In this document: positions 55,376-64,000 of the stretch, one piece after another
Layout of the letters: each line of letters starts with the position of its first letter
Numbering within the stretch: position 1 is the stretch's first letter
From: Bacteroidales bacterium UBA3297
GTDB lineage: Bacteria > Bacteroidota > Bacteroidia > Bacteroidales > Paludibacteraceae
NCBI GenBank assembly: GCA_002362105.1
Contig: DETD01000013.1
Coordinates: forward strand, 15,202-79,201
Length of the DNA: 64,000 nucleotides
Direction of reading: 5' to 3'
The notes under the pieces: model-generated
Database searches by the model: none
What the model was told of the DNA's origin: nothing
The model's input: the letters and a program-made list of their open reading frames with translations, nothing else
Program-made: the position numbers and the translations under genes

Positions 55376-56824
55376 ATGTCAGAAAACATTTTAGACAACG
55401 CACAACGTAGTGTCACTACTTCATCGGCTAGAAATTTAGCGAACACCACCAAGACCGCTCCCCAGATGGGAGCCATATCTCCACGCCTTCTGCTTAAACT
55501 TTTGCCTTGGGTACAGGTCGACAGCGGTACTTTCCGTGTCAACAGCACTAAGGTTGAGTTGAAGAGGGGCGGCCGTATTGCCATCGAATACTTCAACGGT
55601 GTGCCTAGTTTCAAGGCTGAGAGTTTGAAACAGATTCCGTTGTTCTCTCATTTCGACGAGGATACCGTCATCCGTTTGGCCCGCCTGTTCGAGACTGTAG
55701 AAGTCGACATCAACTCTGAGCTTATTACAGAGGCTAACGACGAACAGAAGTTCTTTATTGTAGCCGACGGTCAGGCCGAGGTTAGTCACAAGGGCCCTCA
55801 CGGCGAAGACCTCCGTATTTCGCTGTTGGGTGTGGGCGAGTATTTCGGTGAGGCAGACTTGTTAAGCGACAACCTTGCATCTGTTACTGTCCGTGCCGTT
55901 ACCCCTTCTGTCTTCTTGGTTTTGAAGAGCAGCGAACTGGGTAACATCGTTAAAGATATTCCTGATTTCCGTAGCCAGTTCCAGCAGGCTGTCGACAAGC
56001 ACTTGCGTCTGAAGGCTACCCTTAACGAACACGGCGAACGCCACATCGACCTCGTTAGCGGTCACGAAGAAGACAACATCATTCCTGAAACCTATATCGA
56101 CTACGAGGAAAAGCCAAAGGAATACTCTTTGAACACCCTTCAGACTGTTGTACGTGTCCACACCCGTGTGAGCGACCTTTACAACAATCCGTTCAACCAG
56201 CTGGAAGAGCAGCTCCGCCTCAGTATCGAGAGTATTAAGGAGCGCCAGGAATGGGAACTCATCAACAACAAGCACTTCGGTCTGTTGGCAAGCGTGAACC
56301 CAGCCTACCGCATTACTACACGTTACGGTTCGCCTACTCCTGACGACCTCGACGAACTTTTGTCTCTCGTTTGGAAGGAACCTTCTTTCTTTATCGCTAA
56401 TCCGCGTGCCATTGCAGCATTCGAGCGTGAGTGTACTTGGCGTGGTGTTCCGCCTGTTACAACCGAGCTGTACGGACAGAAAATCATCCTTTGGCGTGGT
56501 GTGCCAATCATTCCAAGCGACAAGGTGGAAGTTAAGGGCCAGTACCTGACCAACAGCGGTGTTGGTACAACAAGTTTCATTTTGGTGCGTGCGGGCGAGA
56601 AGAACCAGGGTGTTGTTGGTTTGCACCAGACCGGCATTCCAGGTGAAATTTCACCATCTCTCTCTGCGCGTCTTATGGGTCTTGACCACTTTGGTGTGGC
56701 TTCGTACCTCTTGACCAAGTATTTCAGCCTTGCTCCTCTTACCGACGACGCGATTGCAGTTCTCGACAACGTTGAGGTCGGATTTTATCACGACTATCAG
56801 CACCGTAACAAAGTTGAAAAATAA
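55376..56824 (+). CDS. Family 2B encapsulin nanocompartment shell protein (SrpI-like)
   Basis: A 482-residue HK97-fold shell protein that should self-assemble into a protein nanocompartment. N-terminal arm and start of the fold occupy residues 1-75. A cyclic-nucleotide-binding-like domain (about 80-200) is inserted: 'LKQIPLFSHFDEDTVIRL', 'KFFIVADGQAEV', 'GEYFGEADLL'. Insertion of this domain defines family 2B; family 2A shells are near 310 residues. The HK97 core continues from about 245 ('YSLNTLQTVVRVHTRVSDLY') to the end. At the usual phosphate-binding arginine (the PRAATV position) this protein has A168 (DNLASVTV), so classical cAMP binding is doubtful. The cargo desulfurase follows 10 bases later. 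Confidence 0.9.
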   Translation: MSENILDNAQRSVTTSSARNLANTTKTAPQMGAISPRLLLKLLPWVQVDSGTFRVNSTKVELKRGGRIAIEYFNGVPSFKAESLKQIPLFSHFDEDTVIRLARLFETVEVDINSELITEANDEQKFFIVADGQAEVSHKGPHGEDLRISLLGVGEYFGEADLLSDNLASVTVRAVTPSVFLVLKSSELGNIVKDIPDFRSQFQQAVDKHLRLKATLNEHGERHIDLVSGHEEDNIIPETYIDYEEKPKEYSLNTLQTVVRVHTRVSDLYNNPFNQLEEQLRLSIESIKERQEWELINNKHFGLLASVNPAYRITTRYGSPTPDDLDELLSLVWKEPSFFIANPRAIAAFERECTWRGVPPVTTELYGQKIILWRGVPIIPSDKVEVKGQYLTNSGVGTTSFILVRAGEKNQGVVGLHQTGIPGEISPSLSARLMGLDHFGVASYLLTKYFSLAPLTDDAIAVLDNVEVGFYHDYQHRNKVEK

Positions 56825-56834
56825 GCATTGAACG

Positions 56835-58439
56835 ATGATCAATTCCGATTTAGATAATCTTAATTTAAGCGCGAATCTGGGAGATGTAGGCTACCTTCGG
56901 CAGGCGGTCGGCAAATTCTGTCCGGAAGAACTCCGGCAGGAAGTGTCGCAGGTTATCCCCGACGAGATAGACCAAATCAACTTAGACGACATCAAGGAGG
57001 GCTTCTTGAGACTGCTGAACGGCGACAACGGGTTCCCTAACGGCGGTGTTCCGGTTCTTGCCGAAGACCCTCAGTTGTTCGCTAGTTCGAAACTTCCTTA
57101 CACCCGCGACTTTTCGCACCTTTCGCCTGGCATTGACTCCGATTGGGTCAACGCCGACGGGTTCGGTGTTGGAAGTCCCGAAAAAGAGAGTCTGAGCTCC
57201 CTCAGCTATACCGATAACGACACGCTTAACGTGGAAACCATTAGGAAAGATTTCCCGATTTTGAAGCGCAAGGTGAACGGTAAAGACCTGATTTGGTTCG
57301 ACAATGGTGCCACTACGCAAAAGCCGAAAGTGGTTATCGATGCCATAACCGACTATTATACCAATTATAACAGCAACATCCATAGAGGTGCCCATACGCT
57401 GGCGGCCGAAGCTACCGATGCGTATGAAGATGCCCGCCAGACTATTGCCAACTTCATCAATGCGCAGAGTCCTGAAGAAATTATCTTCGTACGTGGTACC
57501 ACCGAGGGTATTAACCTGGTGGCACAAACCTACGGCAGAAAATTCTTGAACCCTGGCGACGAGGTAATTGTGTCGGCCCTCGATCACCATGCCAACATTG
57601 TGCCTTGGCAACAGGTTTGTAAGGAGCGTGGAGCGGTTTTGAAAGCTATCCCTACCAGTCAAGACGGCGACCTCTTGCTCGGTGAGTTTGAGCGGCTGAT
57701 TGGTCCGAACACCAAGTTTGTTTCTGTGGGCCACGTTAACAACACTTTCGGAACCATTAACGATGTGAAGCAGATTATTGAAATTGCCCACCGTTATAAT
57801 GTTCCTGTGCTGATTGATGGTGCGCAGAGCATTGCACACAGCCCTGTGAATGTGCAGGCGCTCGATGCCGACTTCTTCGTGTTCTCGGGTCATAAGATCT
57901 ATGGTCCGAACGGTATTGGTGCCGTTTATGGTAAGAAACGCTGGCTAGAGTTGCTTCCACCATGGCAGGGAGGTGGTAACATGATTAAAGATGTTACGAT
58001 TGAAAACACCCAGTTTAATGCGCCTCCTGCTCGTTTCGAGGCGGGTACGCCGAATGTGGCCGATGCCATCGGCTTGGGTGCCGCGCTCAAATATGTTCAG
58101 CGCATTGGCATTAGTGCTATTGAGAGGTATGAGCACCAGCTCACTGAATATGCACGTACACAACTCCAGCAGATTCCGGGTGTTACAGTGCTTGCGAATC
58201 CGAGAAACAGGGTCAGTGTCGTATCGTTTGTAATCGACAATATAGGGGTGCCAGAAACCGGACAGCTCCTCGATAAAGAGGGCATTGCTGTACGTGCCGG
58301 ACACCACTGCGCGCAGCCAGCGCTCCGTTCTTTAGGTTACGAAATGAGTGTCAGACCAACTTTCTCTTTCTATAACACAAGAGAAGAAATCGACAAACTA
58401 GTGGTAGCTGTAAAGAAGATTATTGCCAATAACAGATAG
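56835..58439 (+). CDS. Encapsulin-cargo cysteine desulfurase with N-terminal targeting extension
   Basis: A 534-residue group II desulfurase: a SufS-like catalytic part from about residue 130, with PLP lysine K354 (FSGHKIYGPNG) and persulfide cysteine C492 (RAGHHCAQP). In front is an extension of nearly 130 residues. Residues 1-65 have short helices ('LGDVGYLRQAVGKF', 'INLDDIKEGFLRLL'), and 66-128 are a disordered Gly/Pro/Ser/Asp-rich linker. In SrpI systems such an extension carries the desulfurase into the shell, where it can store or release sulfur. It follows the shell gene by 10 bases. It is clearly a second copy relative to the plain SufS at 52238. Confidence 0.9.
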   Translation: MINSDLDNLNLSANLGDVGYLRQAVGKFCPEELRQEVSQVIPDEIDQINLDDIKEGFLRLLNGDNGFPNGGVPVLAEDPQLFASSKLPYTRDFSHLSPGIDSDWVNADGFGVGSPEKESLSSLSYTDNDTLNVETIRKDFPILKRKVNGKDLIWFDNGATTQKPKVVIDAITDYYTNYNSNIHRGAHTLAAEATDAYEDARQTIANFINAQSPEEIIFVRGTTEGINLVAQTYGRKFLNPGDEVIVSALDHHANIVPWQQVCKERGAVLKAIPTSQDGDLLLGEFERLIGPNTKFVSVGHVNNTFGTINDVKQIIEIAHRYNVPVLIDGAQSIAHSPVNVQALDADFFVFSGHKIYGPNGIGAVYGKKRWLELLPPWQGGGNMIKDVTIENTQFNAPPARFEAGTPNVADAIGLGAALKYVQRIGISAIERYEHQLTEYARTQLQQIPGVTVLANPRNRVSVVSFVIDNIGVPETGQLLDKEGIAVRAGHHCAQPALRSLGYEMSVRPTFSFYNTREEIDKLVVAVKKIIANNR

Positions 58440-58463
58440 AAATTTCCATACACTGTAATTTTT

Positions 58464-58508
58464 GAGTATACCTGAAGCCTTGAACATAACTTTGGGTATA
58501 CTCTTTTT
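58464..58508 (+). terminator. Terminator after the cargo desulfurase
   Basis: The stem gagtatacc / ggtatactc with a 22-base loop is followed by TTTTTATT. The serine acetyltransferase begins only 19 bases later, so read-through or an undetected promoter must serve it. Confidence 0.65.
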
Positions 58509-58526
58509 ATTAGTTTCATTTTTTTA

Positions 58527-59408
58527 ATGAGTAAGCATAATACAATTAACCCCCAATTGATTTCTGCAATTGAGTCGCTGTCCGATATTGGAAACTCTCG
58601 GAATGCGTACAAAAACAGTGGTGGTAATCTTCCGTTCCCGTCGAGGGATATGCTTGTTACTATTCTGAACCTGACTCGCGAGGTTTTGTTTCCCGGTTAT
58701 TTCGGTATACCGTATGTCGACAATAATACGTTGAAGTTCCACATAGGCGTAAAGGTTGAGAGGCTTCATTCCTATTTGAGCGAGCAAGTGCTGGCAGGAC
58801 TTAGCTTTTCGGAAACGGCTGTCGTTCCCCATGCCGAAATCAGGGATAAGGCTTGCGAAATTGCCTCGAGTTTTATCTGCCAGTTGCCCGATATCCGTAG
58901 GAAACTGATGACCGACGTTGAGGCAGCCTACAACGGTGACCCTGCAGCAAAGGGCTATGGTGAGATTATACTGTGCTACCCTACTATTAAGGCTGTTTCC
59001 AACTACCGTATTGCAAACGCGTTGCTTAAGTTGGGAGTTCCCCTCATTCCGCGTATGATTACAGAATTGGCACATTCCGAAACGGGTATCGATATTCATC
59101 CGGGTGCGACTATTGGGGAGTACTTTGCCATTGACCATGGCACGGGTGTGGTTATTGGCGAAACAACCATCATTGGCAACCACGTTAAACTGTACCAGGG
59201 AGTGACCCTCGGTGCCAAGAATTTCCCTCTCGACGAAAATGGTAATCCTATAAAAGACCTGCCACGCCACCCTATTGTTGAGGACAATGTGGTTATTTAC
59301 TGTAATGCAACAGTTCTTGGCCGTATTACCATAGGCGAAGGGGCTATAATTGGCGGTAACGTCTGGGTAACTACCGATATTGCCAAAGGTGTGAAGGTTT
59401 ACCGTTGA
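58527..59408 (+). CDS. Serine O-acetyltransferase (EpsC/SrpH-like)
   Basis: A 293-residue serine acetyltransferase that makes O-acetylserine from serine and acetyl-CoA. It has an all-helical N-terminal region to about 165 and then the left-handed beta-helix of hexapeptide repeats. Catalytic residues lie in 'DIHPGATIGEYFAIDHGTGVVIGE' (the HPGA and DHGTG histidines). The acetyl-CoA loop is 'LYQGVTLGAKNFP'. It belongs to the longer SrpH/EpsC type found beside encapsulins and lacks the usual C-terminal CysK-binding tail ending in isoleucine (it ends VKVYR). It completes the srpG-srpH-srpI-like set here. Confidence 0.9.
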   Translation: MSKHNTINPQLISAIESLSDIGNSRNAYKNSGGNLPFPSRDMLVTILNLTREVLFPGYFGIPYVDNNTLKFHIGVKVERLHSYLSEQVLAGLSFSETAVVPHAEIRDKACEIASSFICQLPDIRRKLMTDVEAAYNGDPAAKGYGEIILCYPTIKAVSNYRIANALLKLGVPLIPRMITELAHSETGIDIHPGATIGEYFAIDHGTGVVIGETTIIGNHVKLYQGVTLGAKNFPLDENGNPIKDLPRHPIVEDNVVIYCNATVLGRITIGEGAIIGGNVWVTTDIAKGVKVYR

Positions 59409-59488
59409 ATCCACCACCATCACAGGGCTTTCTGTCGATGAAATTTAACCTCTCTGAAGTTTAATTAAAAGTTGGTATTACCATCATT

Positions 59489-60484
59489 TCAGAAACTGTA
59501 TTTCAGTTTCAGGAAAATCTCAGAGTTGTTGTCGTAGACCATGAACGAGCCGCGATCGGCATGGAAATAGTCATAGCCGAGGGTGGCGTGGAGCTGGTCG
59601 TTGATGGCGTAGTCGGCGCTGAGGCGGTTGTAGATGCCGCAGTTGGAGACGTCGATGTAAACGAAGTTCTGCAGGGCAAGGGTGTTGCGCAGTAAGTCTT
59701 TGGAGACGCGGAAGGTGGAGAGACTGGAATTCCTATGATCTCCACTTGTCACGTATTTATGGGCGTACTGGGCAGAGAGCGCCCAGTCGTTGCCTACATA
59801 CCAGTCGACGCCGTAGAGGGCATTTGTGGATGCGGCACGTCCAAAGGTCTGCAGTTCGTCGAGATACTCAGCTACCTCGCCACGAAGCACAAAGCGTCCG
59901 AGTGGCAACGAGCAGTCGGCACCTAGCATGGTCATTCGCCGATACTGGCCCATGCCGGCACACACAACCGGCATCTTATCAAAGAAACAGCTGACAGGGA
60001 TGGCGACGGCCTCGAAATTCCATTTCTCGCGAGAGTAACGCAGACGGAGACCTTCCACGGGGATGCGGATATCATCATAGCCCTGTGCCAAGAACTTGGT
60101 ATAGTCCAACGGCGAGATAATATCCGTAAGACGAAGTCCATCAGCCATTCCCCAGGCGATGATTTGTCGTCCTGCCCGTAGATCCCAGTGCTCATCGGAA
60201 TAGTAGGCATAGGCCTCACGTAGTTGGAAACCCGTACGGTCTTTCAAGATAGCGTTATACACCAGATTAGCCGAAACAAAAGCGCCCGCATGACCTTTCT
60301 CCAGCGTCAACTCGCCTCGTACTCGCGTTCTCGATGACATCCAGTCGTTGGGCTGTTCGGTGCGCACGGCATGATAGGTATCAACGAAACCCTTGACACT
60401 GACGCGAAGGGAATCCTCGTCCTGCGCCGAGGCAGGACGAGGAACTATACACATCAGAAGTGCGAAGAGAGAGAAAATTTTCAA
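59489..60484 (-). CDS. Outer-membrane beta-barrel (DUF1302-like), start disturbed
   Basis: A 331-residue protein with a signal peptide ([20 protein letters not shown]) and barrel strands: '[11 protein letters not shown]', '[20 protein letters not shown]', '[18 protein letters not shown]', final '[11 protein letters not shown]'. The 'GRQIIAWG' segment is typical of DUF1302-type barrels found with MMPL transporters. The only start giving a full signal peptide is a TTG at 60484, inside the 3' end of the LolA-like gene. The original ATG seems lost, in line with the damage in the other genes of this operon. It may no longer be expressed. Confidence 0.6.
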   Translation of the reverse strand: MKIFSLFALLMCIVPRPASAQDEDSLRVSVKGFVDTYHAVRTEQPNDWMSSRTRVRGELTLEKGHAGAFVSANLVYNAILKDRTGFQLREAYAYYSDEHWDLRAGRQIIAWGMADGLRLTDIISPLDYTKFLAQGYDDIRIPVEGLRLRYSREKWNFEAVAIPVSCFFDKMPVVCAGMGQYRRMTMLGADCSLPLGRFVLRGEVAEYLDELQTFGRAASTNALYGVDWYVGNDWALSAQYAHKYVTSGDHRNSSLSTFRVSKDLLRNTLALQNFVYIDVSNCGIYNRLSADYAINDQLHATLGYDYFHADRGSFMVYDNNSEIFLKLKYSF

Positions 60485-61245
60485 GTTTCGCCACCGTGAA
60501 GAGTGACTTATCCACCTTGACGTCGTATTGCGAGTTCTTGACCACGATTGTTGTACTGTACCCCGTCTGCACGTTCTTCATCTCCATTTTCTGAATGGTC
60601 CAGAAGCCCTGCACCTGCTTCACGTCGCTGATGGTGAGCACGCGGTGCAACTTGTTCAGCTTGTCGTAGTACTCCACGTGGGCGGCGATGAGACAGTCCT
60701 GACGAATCCACGTCACCTTGCGACTGTAGATCTCATGCTTGTCAACGGGTACCGATTCCACCACCCAGCACTTGTGACCGTCCTTCACTTCCTCTCGCAA
60801 CAGTTTGTGAGTGTCTTCATCCACATGGCGCGAACCCATATCGTCGTAGGTAAAGTCGGTTCCCATGAAGTAGTCGGTCTTCGACGATGTACCGCTGATG
60901 CGGCGCGTCTTCTTCATGGCAGGCAGATAGAGCCACTTGGCATCCTCTTTGCCAATCTGGTCATAGTCCCAAGTGAGGAATCCCGTACCTTTTAAATCGC
61001 CGGGATAGGTGAAGAACATCATCTTCTTGGTGTCCTTGCCCTCATCCATCGTCCATGAGGTGACTTTGCGTTGGCGCGTGGTGCCGTTCTTTTTTGCGGA
61101 GCGTCAACTCCATCTCGCCGTAGCGCGTATCGCCATCGGGACGATCTTTTACTTTCTGAATAATATCGCGACAAGATAAATTCTGCGAACTCACGGCTGC
61201 TGCGCCCATCAGGCAAGCAGCCAACATCAATAATACTTTTTTCAT
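60381..61245 (-). pseudogene. LolA-like outer-membrane lipoprotein-sorting protein, frameshifted
   Basis: Two frames make one protein. The first (61245 to about 61095) gives a signal peptide MKKVLLMLAACLMGAAAVSS and '[12 protein letters not shown]'. The second (from about 61095) continues '[20 protein letters not shown]' to '[12 protein letters not shown]', typical of the LolA-like family of periplasmic proteins encoded with MMPL exporters. The frames join if the A6 run at about 61090-61095 loses one A. The second frame also overruns the next gene by about 100 bases without a natural stop. This could be true decay or a homopolymer sequencing error. Confidence 0.7.
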
Positions 61246-61268
61246 TGCTATTTCAATTTTTCAATCCT

Positions 61269-62553
61269 TCAATTCTTACCAAATACTTTGCATTTATTCA
61301 CGAGAATCGGTGTCACGAGTAGGTCGGCAGCAAGTGCCGAGAGGATGCCGATGATGGCCATCAGGCCGAAGTTGAGAAACATGGTGCACGCCGATGTGCA
61401 GAAACTGGCGAAGACCGCCGAGGTGATAATCGACGTGATGACGATGGCAACACCTACGATGCGGAACGTACGGCGTATGGCCGTCTGATAGTCGCGCGTG
61501 CGGTCGTATTCTAGTTTCGAGTGGATGGTGTCATCTACCGCCATACCCAGCATCATAGGTAGCAGTGTGGCCGTCATCATGTCGAGCGGAATGCCCATCC
61601 ATCCCATATAACCACCCGCGAAGACGGCAGGCATCATATTAGGTATCAATCCTATCAAGCCCACGCGGATGCTCTGGAAAGCAATCATCAGGATGATACC
61701 TATGATTAATATAGATATCACAAACGAGAGCATCTGACCACGCACCAGATACTGCATCATGGTGACATACTGCGGGATATTGCCTACAGTGGTGATCTTG
61801 GCACCAGGAAATAGTTGTTCGGCATCGGCCTGAATACGGGCCATCTCTTGCTCCACCTGTGCCGAATTGAAGTCAGATATTTCGACCATCAAACGCAGAC
61901 GGCGATAGTCGTAGTCCACCCAATATTCCGACTCCGTGCCACCGGCATTCTCGTAGAGCAGAATCATCTGTGCCACCTCTTCCTCCGTATCGGGAATGCG
62001 ATAGAAGGTGCTGTCGCCGTCGTTGAGCGTCTGGTTCAGGTCTTTCAGTATGTCGAGAATCGAGATGGTGCGTTTGGTGAGGTCGTAGCCGTTCACCTTC
62101 TGTTGCAACTTGTCAAGATGATGCAGGTTCGCTGGCTCCTTGGCCTCATCGTCGTTGGACAGTTCTACAATCAAGCGAGCCCAGTTCGGAGCGACCAACG
62201 TCCATCACCTCCTTCACGTAATCGACCTTGGTACCCATGGTGCGCTCGATGTCGAAGGCGGCCTCAATCTTCCATAGGCCGATGCACAGCAGCAGACAGA
62301 TAACGAGGAAGGAATAGCCAATCTTCTTGGGGTTGCGCAGCACCTTGTCGCAGAGTCGTACCATCGCTTTCGTCCAACGGGTGTCGTTATCCTCGATGAA
62401 ATAGTCATCAAATAACGTCTCCTTCACCATGCGGTTCATGCCGATTACGGATAAAATAATTACTAATACAAATGCGCCGAGCGTCCACCAGCGGACCCTC
62501 AGCAACTGTTCGGCATAGCGTGCGAACAGTTCGTTAATCCTTTCAATCTTCAT
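61269..62553 (-). pseudogene. MMPL/RND-family exporter, internally deleted and frameshifted
   Basis: The 5' part (62553 to 62146) starts MKIERINELFARYAEQLLRV with transmembrane segment 1. After 'DDYFIEDNDTRW' it jumps straight to sequence belonging to the second half (TKAMVRLCDKVLRNPKKIGY, segment 7, and the following 'GTKVDYVKEVMDV'). The first large periplasmic loop and segments 2-6, roughly 300 residues, are missing. A frame change follows near 62180. The 3' part (62198 to 61269) holds the second periplasmic loop and segments 8-12 (GMAVDDTIHSKLEYDRTRD is the usual RND motif). A full member has close to 780 residues. It cannot make a working exporter as written. Confidence 0.75.
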
Positions 62554-62557
62554 TTTT

Positions 62558-63189
62558 CTATTGTTTATGATGGTTCATTAATGCTCGCCAACCTGTATAT
62601 TCAAATAAGATATAGTCGTTGATGGCTTTCTCAATCTCCTTGGCGCTAAGTTTATGTTTGATGACCTCGGATATGAAACTGTACATCCAAACCGTATGTA
62701 CATGATAAGTGAATGTAGTATTGACGGTACTGTAATCATGGTACTTCTGCTTGAAGTTATCCATAAACTCCAAGACCTGATTCGTACAAACATCGGTATA
62801 GTCGTCGATGAAGTTTTCGAGCGACGAACCTTGCGCCTTGAAAAGAATCAGTTCCAGTTCATCGCGGTAATGGCTGATGAGTTGCATGTACTTCTGCATA
62901 TGCTCCGTCATCATCTCGTCACTATCGTCATTGGCATAGCACAGGAACTCCTCATGATACCTCACGTCGTGATGTTCTTTCAGCATCTCTTCCATCTTTG
63001 TTATCAGCGGAACCACGATATGACGGAAAATCTCGTCCTTACTGTTGAAGTAATTGTAGATGTTGCTCAATCCAATGCCTGCGCCTTTGGCAATATCACG
63101 CATAGAAGCCTTGGCGAAGCCCTTACGCAAGAACACCCGCTTGGCAACCGTCACAATCTGCTCGCGCGTATAAATTTTTTTATCTGCAT
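62558..63189 (-). pseudogene. TetR/AcrR-family regulator with a frame break at the start
   Basis: The body (62558 to 63154) is a normal TetR protein: helix-turn-helix 'ASMRDIAKGAGIGLSNIYNYF' and 'SKDEIFRHIV', then a helical ligand domain, about 198 residues. The natural N-terminus (DKKIYTREQIVTVAKRVF) lies upstream in the same frame but has no start. The only ATG after a good Shine-Dalgarno (GGAAGGAGG) is at 63189, one base out of frame, as if ATGGCAGAT had lost a G. A GTG at 63154 could still start a shortened protein missing the first DNA-binding helix. It likely once controlled the exporter operon downstream. Confidence 0.6.
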
Positions 63190-63233
63190 ATTCTGCCTCC
63201 TTCCAAAAACGAACAATACTCCAATTTGTTCAC

Positions 63234-63266
63234 AAAAAAAGGGGACTTACGCTAACGTAAGTCCCC
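63234..63266 (-). terminator. Strong terminator upstream of the TetR gene
   Basis: An 11-base perfect stem (ggggacttacg / cgtaagtcccc) with loop ctaa is followed on the minus strand by T7. It would stop minus-strand transcription coming from the right. Confidence 0.75.
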
Positions 63267-63393
63267 TTGGTCTTTGCCATAACATTCTGTTGCCTGTTAC
63301 TTCCTATTATGATTTATTCAAAATCTAATTCTGCAGTAAAGGTACGGCGAAAAAACGGAGTGTACAATACCCAAAAGTTGTGATTTTATAAAG

Positions 63394-63423
63394 GAAACAG
63401 CTGGCGATATCGCCAGCTGTTTC
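63394..63423. terminator. 30-base perfect palindrome, likely bidirectional terminator
   Basis: gaaacagctggcgat / atcgccagctgtttc is a perfect 15-base-arm palindrome with no loop bases, followed on the plus strand by TTTATT. It lies after the gene fragment at 63501. Confidence 0.6.
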
Positions 63424-63500
63424 TTTATTCTATCGCAGTGCTAAGGTAGTCGGTGTGGAGGAAGAATATACATTGATTTAGTCATTGTGCTGAGTTCAGG

Positions 63501-63776
63501 TTATACGTATGCATAAATGTATTGGCGGATATCATCACAGCATCTAGAAGCGTCAACAAGACGACATTCTTCTACATAATACACGTTAAAGACTAAATTT
63601 GGGTGTAAATCTTTGTATCCAAACTCATCATTTGGGTCATCCCAAAAATCTGATGCTAACTCTATGCTATTAAAGAATATATTTTTTTGTTCTAATGATT
63701 CGTTTCTGAAAATTCTTTGTTTATTTATAACTAGTGCTGTCCGGTAAAAATCGGGAATTGATAAATTCTAATCGTT
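63501..63776 (-). pseudogene. Gene fragment of unknown family
   Basis: A minus-strand frame ends in TAA at 63501 and is open up to about 63776, where an in-frame TAG precedes it. It includes 'FYRTALVINKQRIF', 'FFNSIELASDFWDD' and 'CRLVDASRCCDDIRQY'. No start codon of the usual type is present. The codons look protein-coding, so this appears to be the 3' end of a truncated gene. Family not recognised. Confidence 0.4.
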
Positions 63777-63782
63777 AATTGC

Positions 63783-64000
63783 CTATAAATAGGCATTTGT
63801 CTTATAGTTCTCAAAATTTAGCCCCTCTTTTAGAGTAAAGAGCTCCAGTTGATGCGAGACGACACTCTCCGGATTCCGAGTTTGAATGATTTTGAGCCAC
63901 TTCCCTTCAGGCAGATTCAGGAAGTCATATAGGTTGATGTAGGTTTAGTTATCCTGCGGCATTTGTGTTTTCCTCTCTTCGTCTCCTTTACCATTACAAC
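63783..64000 (-). pseudogene. C-terminal gene fragment with an in-frame stop at the window edge
   Basis: The minus-strand frame entering at 64000 reads '...ERKTQMPQDN', a TAA stop, then 'TYINLYDFLNLPEGKWLKII' and continues to TAG at 63783. The flow of sequence across the stop looks like one protein broken by a nonsense change. The end 'HQLELFTLKEGLNF' and the position at an abrupt junction suggest a transposase or similar mobile-element protein, but I cannot confirm this. The junction near 63745-63790 to the neighbouring fragment may be an element end. Confidence 0.35.

Overview
The window comes from a member of the Bacteroidota, most likely an anaerobic Bacteroidales. Several secreted proteins end in type IX secretion (T9SS) sorting domains. 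Minus-strand promoters fit the phylum's TTTG-N19/20-TAnnTTTG pattern, and many genes lack a strong Shine-Dalgarno sequence. I cannot name the species.

Region 1 (1-35.6 kb) is mostly a minus-strand cell-surface region. It holds a partial repeat protein with WNK repeats, a coiled coil and InlB-like repeats, then a small T9SS protein, a PQQ-type beta-propeller, a FISUMP-like protein and two small unknown genes. A five-gene run follows (33.07 to 8.69 kb, read right to left): a 4183-residue SprB-repeat T9SS adhesin, an outer-membrane barrel, a large protein with a zinc-protease-like motif, a large unknown secreted protein and a fibronectin-III-like protein. A PL14-like polysaccharide lyase with a T9SS tail is divergent from it. 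A promoter and terminator at 8.06-8.57 kb frame a possible non-coding RNA.

Region 2 (35.7-39.0 kb) holds a D12-class DNA adenine methylase, an AraC regulator, tRNA-Ala(GGC) and a ZIP metal transporter.

Region 3 (39.2-59.4 kb) is the centre of interest: twenty consecutive genes, nearly all for sulfur. A ThiF/ThiS pair is divergent from a Cys/Met-metabolism PLP enzyme and a NarL-type response regulator. A terminated run follows: O-acetylhomoserine sulfhydrylase, NifX-like, NifB-like, NifD-like, NifK-like and NifH-like. NifE and NifN are absent. This is the gene company expected of a methylthio-alkane-reductase-type nitrogenase-like system that frees methanethiol for methionine synthesis. Next come reverse-transsulfuration genes (MccB/MccA-like), a methyltransferase, SufS, cysteine synthase, DsrE-like, TusA, a family 2B encapsulin shell, a cysteine desulfurase with a long N-terminal cargo extension, and serine acetyltransferase. 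I infer one sulfur economy: organosulfur to methanethiol, methionine, cysteine, then sulfane sulfur held in or delivered from a protein nanocompartment.

Region 4 (59.5-64.0 kb) is decayed. A TetR / MMPL transporter / LolA-like / outer-membrane-barrel operon has a frame problem or abnormal start in every gene, followed by gene fragments up to the window end.
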